Assembly (NCBI GenBank): GCA_965204165.1
Contig: OZ241969.1
Coordinates: 496,001 to 560,000, forward strand
From: VYFG01 sp965204165
GTDB lineage: Bacteria > Pseudomonadota > Gammaproteobacteria > Arenicellales > Poriferihabitantaceae
Direction: 5' to 3'
DNA length: 64,000 bases
This document shows positions 60,301 through 64,000 of this stretch, in pieces. Positions within the stretch are counted from its first letter, which is position 1. Every line of letters begins with the position of its first letter. The notes beneath the pieces are model-generated. The model did no database searches. It saw nothing but the letters and a program-made list of their open reading frames with translations, and was not told where the DNA came from. A program made the translations under genes and the position numbers.

Positions 60301-60906
60301 GGTGGCCACCAGCGGGATTCCGCGGCTGCGGGCCAGGTCCGCGGCCAGGGCAATGAAACCCTCCTCCCCGGTCCGCCCCACACGGCTGACTTCCTGGTAC
60401 AGGCGGTCGCCGGCCAGGTCATGGAGCCCCGCGAGCACCGCGCCGGGATCATCGTGGTTGTGTTCCCACGCCCAGGCCAGCGGGCCTTCCTGGTCGTCCA
60501 GGATCACGATCAGCCCCCCGTGCAGCGCCTGGAAATCCGCCCAGGTGATCACCACCCGCTGGTTGGTCTGGCCGCGCAGGTACGCGGCCGTGAGCAGGCG
60601 GCTCAGGTTGCGGTAGCCCGCCTGGTTCTGGCACAGCAGTTTGAGCCTGTGGAACGCGGGCCAGTCCCCGGCTTCCTGCTCCGCCGGCAGTTCCAGCCAG
60701 ACATCGGCGCCGATGATGGGCTTGATTCCGGCGCCGAGACAGGCCTGGTAGAACTTCACCGCCCCGTAGAGATTGGACAGGTCCGTGACCGCCACCGCCG
60801 GCTGGCCGATTTCCGCCACCCGTTCAGCCAGGGGGCCGATCCTCACGATCCCGTCCGCCAGGGAGTACTCGGTATGCAGGTTGAGGTGTACGAAGACCTG
60901 TTCCAT
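57376..60906 (-). CDS. dnaE: DNA polymerase III alpha subunit
   Basis: Replicative polymerase, 1176 residues. Order: PHP domain at the N-terminus (FVHLNLHTEYSLADGIVRIG), polymerase core with the catalytic aspartates in PDFDVDFCVDGRDRVIEY, finger segments such as GKHAGGVVIAPRPLTEFTPL, helix-hairpin-helix region, and a C-terminal OB domain (VAGLVTGLRVLNTRRGKMAV). The length is normal for proteobacterial DnaE1. The start follows rnhB by 3 bases, in the common lpxA-lpxB-rnhB-dnaE order. Confidence 0.98.
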   Translation of the reverse strand: MEQVFVHLNLHTEYSLADGIVRIGPLAERVAEIGQPAVAVTDLSNLYGAVKFYQACLGAGIKPIIGADVWLELPAEQEAGDWPAFHRLKLLCQNQAGYRNLSRLLTAAYLRGQTNQRVVITWADFQALHGGLIVILDDQEGPLAWAWEHNHDDPGAVLAGLHDLAGDRLYQEVSRVGRTGEEGFIALAADLARSRGIPLVATNRVVYLTPDEYEAHEIRVCINDGRVLRDSRRPRRFTDRQYLRSSEEMVMLFRDHPEAVANTAEVAKRCNLFLRFDENYLPDYPGARDESVSGLLRQETEKGLARRLGVGAIRGADGQAAVQPTYLDRMEMELSVIDQMGFSGYFLIVADFIRWSRENGIPVGPGRGSGAGSLVAWSTGITDLDPLRYGLLFERFLNPERVSLPDFDVDFCVDGRDRVIEYVADRYGREQVAQIITFGTMAAKAVVRDVGRVMGQPYGFVDQVAKLIPFELGMTLDKALRQEEALAARYREEPEIQELIDMALQLEGIARNVGKHAGGVVIAPRPLTEFTPLYADRHLSQAITQFDKDDLESIGLVKFDFLGLKTLTIIDNAVRMANDQRQAAGDPPLVLDDTLPLDDAKTYELIRQGRTTAIFQLESRGMKELILRLQPDSFEDLVALVALFRPGPLQSGMVDDFINRKHGREPVRSPHPDISPILQSTYGVILYQEQVMQIAQELAGFTLGGADLLRRAMGKKKPEEMAKHRQMFADGAVERGVKRGIAESIFDLMEKFAGYGFNKSHSAAYALVSYHTGWLKARYPAAFMAAAMTADIDNTDKVVSLRADALDMGLEVLPPDINACSYGFRPVDDRRIQYGVGALKGIGRGVIDAIVDERNAGGAFPDLFDFCRRVDGKKVNRRVLEALIKSGAMDGLHGNRAQLMADVGRAMHAADQQQTDRDAGQSDMFGVTAVPLAEVSTPEVAPWTEDERLAGERETLGLYLTGHPFDRYREELAGLVVRAPHALDLGTPRDGVIAGLVTGLRVLNTRRGKMAVATLDDGVSRIEVSLFAEKFAAYSDVVRKDAIIIVQGELSTDDYTGNPQMRAGALYSIDQLRREFLREVGICLSEEFVDDGHVADMEALLGRYAGGDVGVTLHYRRRSGETGDLRLGAGRRVRPDPGLFAGLRGISPPDLRFRYDADALRSANVRERQPRALEYA

Positions 60907-60909
60907 GGC

Positions 60910-61506
60910 CTATCGCGGCCCCCCGGCCACGGAACCCAGGACCCGCTGCACCGGGGAGAAGCTCCGCCTGTGGTGCGCGCAGGGACCATGCCTTTCCAGG
61001 GCGTCCAGGTGCGCCCGGGTGGGGTATCCCTTGTGGCGCTCGAAACCGTATTCCGGGTGGTCCCCCGCCAGACGGCGCATCATCCGGTCCCGGCACTCCT
61101 TCGCCAGGATGGAGGCGGCCGAGATTTCCGCATGCAGCCGGTCGCCCCCCACGACCATGCGTGTGGGCAGGCCAAGCCCGGGGTCCCGGTTGCCGTCCAC
61201 CAGGACCAGGGCGGGCGGCACCCCGAGCCCCTCCACCGCCCGGCGCATGGCGAGCAGCGAGGCCTTGAGGATGTTCAGGCGGTCGATTTCGGCCACCGTC
61301 GCGAATGCGACATGCCAGCGAAGCGCCCGCTCCTTGATCACCGGTTCCAGGCGCCGGCGCCGCAGCGGGGACAGCCTCTTGGAATCGTCCAGGCCGTCGA
61401 TGGGCCGGCCCCGGGGCAGGATGACCGCGGCCGCCACGACCGGGCCCGCCAGCGGCCCCCTGCCGGCTTCATCCACACCGGCGACCATGGCTCCGGCGCT
61501 GTCCAT
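60910..61506 (-). CDS. rnhB: Ribonuclease HII
   Basis: Removes ribonucleotides from DNA-RNA hybrids; 198 residues. Catalytic acidic residues are in AGVDEAGRGPLAGPV (Asp, Glu), GLDDSKRLSP, and LVDGNRDPG; the RnhB HAEISAASILAK segment is also present. The start at 61506 shares one base with the lpxB stop; a second ATG at 61488 is possible. Part of the lipid A/replication operon. Confidence 0.96.
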   Translation of the reverse strand: MDSAGAMVAGVDEAGRGPLAGPVVAAAVILPRGRPIDGLDDSKRLSPLRRRRLEPVIKERALRWHVAFATVAEIDRLNILKASLLAMRRAVEGLGVPPALVLVDGNRDPGLGLPTRMVVGGDRLHAEISAASILAKECRDRMMRRLAGDHPEYGFERHKGYPTRAHLDALERHGPCAHHRRSFSPVQRVLGSVAGGPR

Positions 61507-62651
61507 CAGGGCCGCTTCATCAGCCCGGACACCACCTCCGCCGCCATTCGGTCCGCATCCCGGTGAAGGGCGGTCTGAATGTCGGCAAAGGCAGCTTTGA
61601 TATCCCGCATACGTTCGGGATTCTGCAGGTAAGCGCAGACGCTTTCAACAATGTTCCGCGGATTGGCATCATGCTGGATCAGTTCCGGGACGAGGGGCGC
61701 GGGCAGCAGGTGGTTGGGCATGGCGAAATGGTCCACCAGCCGCATCCTGCGCATCAGCCAGTAACTGAACGGCGACAGCCGGTATACCACCACATGGGGC
61801 ACCTGCAGGAGCGCCGCCTCCAGCGATGCGGTGCCCGAGGCCAGCACCGCCACATCGGCGGCTTCCAGCGCAAGGCGCGAGCGGCCGTCCAGCAGCAGTA
61901 TCGGCAGGTCGTCCGTGTCCCCCGCCTCCCGCTCGAACGCCTCCCTGGCCTCCGGTCCGGCGAACGGGAGAACGAAGCGGGCCTCCGGGTGCTGCCGCGC
62001 CAGCCGCCTGGCCGCCAGGAGCATCGGTTCCGCCAGGCGGCGCACCTCGCTGCTCCGGCTGCCGGGAAGCAGCGCCAGCACCAGCCCCCGGTCCGGCAGT
62101 CCCAGGGCGCGGCGCGCGGCCGCCGGATCGGGCGCCCTGATCTCATCCGCCATCGGATGCCCGACGCAGGTCACCGGTATGCCGCAACGACGGTAGTACT
62201 CGGCCTCGAACGGAAACAGCGCCAGCATGTGGTCCACCGCCCGGCGGATCCGGCGGATCCGGTATCCCCGCCACGCCCAGACGGTGGGACTGACGTAGTG
62301 GACGCACGGGATACCGCCCGACCGGAGCTTCGCCTCCAGTCCCAGGTTGAAGTCCGGCACGTCCACGCCCACGAACGCCGCCGGCGGATTCCGGCGCCAC
62401 CGCCTGGCGAGGTCCCTGCGGATGGCAAGAATATCCCGCAGCTTGCCCCACAGGCCGTCCAGCCCCATCACGCCGATGCGTTCCATGGGATACAGCAGGC
62501 GGCAGCCCGCAGCGTCCATGTCGGGCCCGCCGATTCCGGAAAATTCAAGGTCCGGATGCCGCCGGCGCAGCGCCCGGATCAGCCCGGCACCGAGCCGGTC
62601 ACCGGACGGCTCCCCGGCCACGATGGCGATCCGTTGATTGCCCTTTGCCAC
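61506..62651 (-). CDS. lpxB: Lipid A disaccharide synthase
   Basis: Glycosyltransferase (GT19) joining UDP-diacylglucosamine and lipid X into the lipid A disaccharide at the inner membrane; 381 residues. Hallmarks are IAIVAGEPSGDRLGAGLIRA at the N-terminus, YVSPTVWAWRGYRIRRIRR, LLPGSRSSEVRRLAEPM, and ASGTASLEAALLQVPHVVVY. The start is a GTG at 62651. It follows lpxA by 10 bases. Confidence 0.97.
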   Translation of the reverse strand: MAKGNQRIAIVAGEPSGDRLGAGLIRALRRRHPDLEFSGIGGPDMDAAGCRLLYPMERIGVMGLDGLWGKLRDILAIRRDLARRWRRNPPAAFVGVDVPDFNLGLEAKLRSGGIPCVHYVSPTVWAWRGYRIRRIRRAVDHMLALFPFEAEYYRRCGIPVTCVGHPMADEIRAPDPAAARRALGLPDRGLVLALLPGSRSSEVRRLAEPMLLAARRLARQHPEARFVLPFAGPEAREAFEREAGDTDDLPILLLDGRSRLALEAADVAVLASGTASLEAALLQVPHVVVYRLSPFSYWLMRRMRLVDHFAMPNHLLPAPLVPELIQHDANPRNIVESVCAYLQNPERMRDIKAAFADIQTALHRDADRMAAEVVSGLMKRP

Positions 62652-62661
62652 GACCGGCCGC

Positions 62662-63441
62662 TCAGTGGCGGATCACGCCGCGTTCGGAGCGCCGTAGGAA
62701 TTCACAGAATGTGGACAGGGCGGGGTCGCCGGGGGCCAGGCGTTCGATATCCCGAATGGCGGTCTTCAGGTCGAGATTGCACCGGTAGAGCAGGCGGTAG
62801 GCGCGCTTCAGCAGGGTAATGGTTTCCTCGGGAAAGCTGCGTCGGTGGAGCCCCTTGGCGTTGATGCCGTAGGGCCGCGCCGAATTCCCGGCGGCCACGA
62901 TGAACGGGGGGACGTCCTGGAAGCACACGGCGCCGATCCCGGTGATGCAGTGCGCCCCCACCTGGCAGAACTGGTGCACCAGTGTAAAACCGCCCAGGAT
63001 GGCGTAGTCCCCCACGTCCACGTGTCCCGCAAGACTGGCGCCGTTGGCGAAGGTGACGTGATTTCCCAGGGTGCAGTCATGGGCGATGTGCGCATAGGCC
63101 ATGATGAAGTTGTCGTCGCCGATCCGCGTCTGTCCCAGGTGGCCGGCGGTGCCGCGGTTGAAGGTGCAGTATTCCCGGATGATGTTCCGGTCCCCGATCA
63201 TCAGCCTCGTGGGCTCGCCGGCATAACCATGGTGCTGCGGGGACTCGCCGATGGAACTGAACTGGTAGAGCCTGTTATGCCGGCCGATGGTCGTATGGTT
63301 CCGGATCACCACATGGGGACCGATCCAGGTACCGTCACCGACGACAACGTCGTCCTCGATGATGCTGTACGGCCCGACCTGCACTCCTTCACCGAGTTCC
63401 GCCCCGGGGTCCACAATCGCGGTGGGGTGAATCTCCGCCAT
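62662..63441 (-). CDS. lpxA: UDP-N-acetylglucosamine acyltransferase
   Basis: First committed step of lipid A synthesis, transferring a hydroxyacyl chain from ACP to UDP-GlcNAc. 259 residues with a left-handed beta-helix of hexapeptide repeats (IHPTAIVDPGAELGEGVQVG) and the catalytic histidine in MAYAHIAHDCTLG. The C-terminal helical part begins after GINAKGLHRRSF. I chose ATG 63441, which shares a base with the fabZ stop; the TTG one codon upstream is less likely. Confidence 0.97.
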   Translation of the reverse strand: MAEIHPTAIVDPGAELGEGVQVGPYSIIEDDVVVGDGTWIGPHVVIRNHTTIGRHNRLYQFSSIGESPQHHGYAGEPTRLMIGDRNIIREYCTFNRGTAGHLGQTRIGDDNFIMAYAHIAHDCTLGNHVTFANGASLAGHVDVGDYAILGGFTLVHQFCQVGAHCITGIGAVCFQDVPPFIVAAGNSARPYGINAKGLHRRSFPEETITLLKRAYRLLYRCNLDLKTAIRDIERLAPGDPALSTFCEFLRRSERGVIRH

Positions 63442-63893
63442 CAATAGTTGCGGTAGGTGAACGTGATGTTGGCTTCGGCCGCCAGGCTGTCATTCACCGA
63501 TGCGGTTCCCCGGTATTTCCAGATTCTTGACCGGTAGTTCGTCTGGCTCACTTCCAGGATCAGCTGATCCCCCGGCCCGACCGGTCTCTTGAAACGGGCG
63601 TTGTCGATGCCCGCGAACAGGAAGATGATGTTCTCCCCGGGGTCCTCTTCCAGGCCGCGGCTTGCCAGGATGGCGGATGCCTGGGCAATGGCCTCGATGA
63701 TCAGCACCCCGGGGAACACCGGGCGCCCCGGGAAGTGGCCCTGGAAAAACGGTTCATTGACCGTGACATTCTTGACCGCCCGCAGCGATTCACCCACGGT
63801 GTAGTCGATCACCCGGTCGATCAGGAGAAAGGGATACCGGTGGGGCAGGATGCCCATTACCCGGTGAATGTCAAGTGTCTCGTTGCTGCTCAT
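63441..63893 (-). CDS. fabZ: 3-hydroxyacyl-ACP dehydratase FabZ
   Basis: Hot-dog fold dehydratase of type II fatty acid synthesis, 150 residues. The catalytic His is in LPHRYPFLLIDRV and the catalytic Glu in GVLIIEAIAQASAIL, with the family FFQGHFPGRPVFPG loop between. It lies just upstream of lpxA, as in most Gram-negatives, so fatty acid and lipid A synthesis share the transcript. Confidence 0.97.
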   Translation of the reverse strand: MSSNETLDIHRVMGILPHRYPFLLIDRVIDYTVGESLRAVKNVTVNEPFFQGHFPGRPVFPGVLIIEAIAQASAILASRGLEEDPGENIIFLFAGIDNARFKRPVGPGDQLILEVSQTNYRSRIWKYRGTASVNDSLAAEANITFTYRNY

Positions 63894-64000
63894 GTCGGTT
63901 CCGTTTGTGCGGGGTGGGACAACAGTGGTGATGCGGTCGAAGTGTCTGTTGATGTGGTGATCCCGAAATCGGTCGCATTCCCCGGGTGCTGGTTGCCGGC
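63890..64000 (-). CDS. Possible 3' end of an upstream gene (lpxD expected by synteny)
   Basis: A frame open to the window edge ends with a stop that overlaps the fabZ ATG (ATGA). The 36 visible residues are Thr/Ser/Pro-rich (TSTDTSTASPLLSHPAQTEP) and show no recognisable lpxD sequence. In this gene order lpxD usually precedes fabZ, so this could be a divergent tail of LpxD. Only the next bases would tell. Confidence 0.35.
   Translation of the reverse strand, partial: AGNQHPGNATDFGITTSTDTSTASPLLSHPAQTEPT

Noticed and set aside
57964..61566. Very long open frame antisense to dnaE and rnhB
   Set aside because: It mirrors the dnaE coding frame in high-GC DNA, has low-complexity composition and no recognisable domains.
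1..64000. CRISPR arrays, tRNA or rRNA genes, prophage
   Set aside because: No regularly spaced repeats, no tRNA-like cloverleaf or rRNA sequence and no phage structural genes were recognised by eye.

Overview
The window is GC-rich, densely packed chromosomal DNA with short intergenic gaps, many stop/start overlaps and a codon third position dominated by G/C. The gene set (LpxA/LpxB/FabZ lipid A genes, DnaE, RNase HII, DjlA, cbb3 oxidase with an FNR-type site, TAT-exported formate dehydrogenase) points to a Gram-negative proteobacterium, most likely a high-GC gammaproteobacterium with an aerobic to microaerobic respiratory life. Glycine-betaine uptake and histidine catabolism suggest a salt-exposed heterotroph or mixotroph. 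No rRNA, tRNA, CRISPR array or prophage was seen.

Layout. 1-929: 5' end of an EF-G2-type elongation factor, running off the left edge. 1124-4345: glycine-betaine ABC transporter (ATPase, permease, binding protein), with a hairpin between the binding-protein and permease genes. 4577-6600: DjlA-like co-chaperone, class I glutamine amidotransferase, DUF1289 protein. 6680-14320: divergent histidine utilisation locus (hutH-hutF leftward; hutI-hutC-hutU plus an ornithine cyclodeaminase-family gene rightward) with a HutC-type palindrome between the arms. 14358-21831: membrane hydroxylase, a tandem double adenylate kinase, two DMT exporters, a short-chain dehydrogenase without its catalytic Tyr/Lys, and a desaturase overlapping an ammonia-lyase homologue whose MIO tripeptide is altered. 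22121-24481: a soluble GAF-PAS-kinase-receiver-winged-helix protein, a whole two-component system in one chain. 24506-31569: DMT exporter, AlkX/YcaQ-like glycosylase, RbgA-like GTPase, CvfB-like protein, NRDE protein, DUF2237 protein and a FAD amino-acid oxidoreductase. 31581-34344: four leftward genes (unknown, ankyrin, ligase-like, degenerate Rieske-like).

34608-44975 is a complete periplasmic formate dehydrogenase locus: FdhA (Cys-type), FdhB, cytochrome b subunit, a 59-residue lipoprotein, TAT small protein, TorD-like chaperone, a polyferredoxin-like protein, DUF3306/DUF3305/DUF6494 and divergent FdhD. 45155-56227 is a cbb3 oxidase locus: ccoNOQP, ccoG, ccoH and a TauE/SafE-type protein leftward, ccoI-ccoS rightward, sharing an FNR-like box. 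The copper ATPase gene ccoI is split by an intact 1.63-kb IS1111-group (IS110 family) element. Its boundaries can be read to within 2 bases, and its removal restores an uninterrupted 827-codon ccoI. 56361-64000 returns to housekeeping genes: aldo/keto reductase, dnaE, rnhB, lpxB, lpxA, fabZ.

How it works together: formate oxidised by the exported FDH can feed the quinone pool, and cbb3 is the low-oxygen terminal oxidase. The IS insertion should compromise copper loading of that oxidase unless another transporter substitutes. The most unusual items are the IS1111 element and a candidate guide segment in its non-coding end, the double adenylate kinase, the desaturase/MIO-altered lyase pair, the degenerate Rieske-like protein and the one-protein two-component system.
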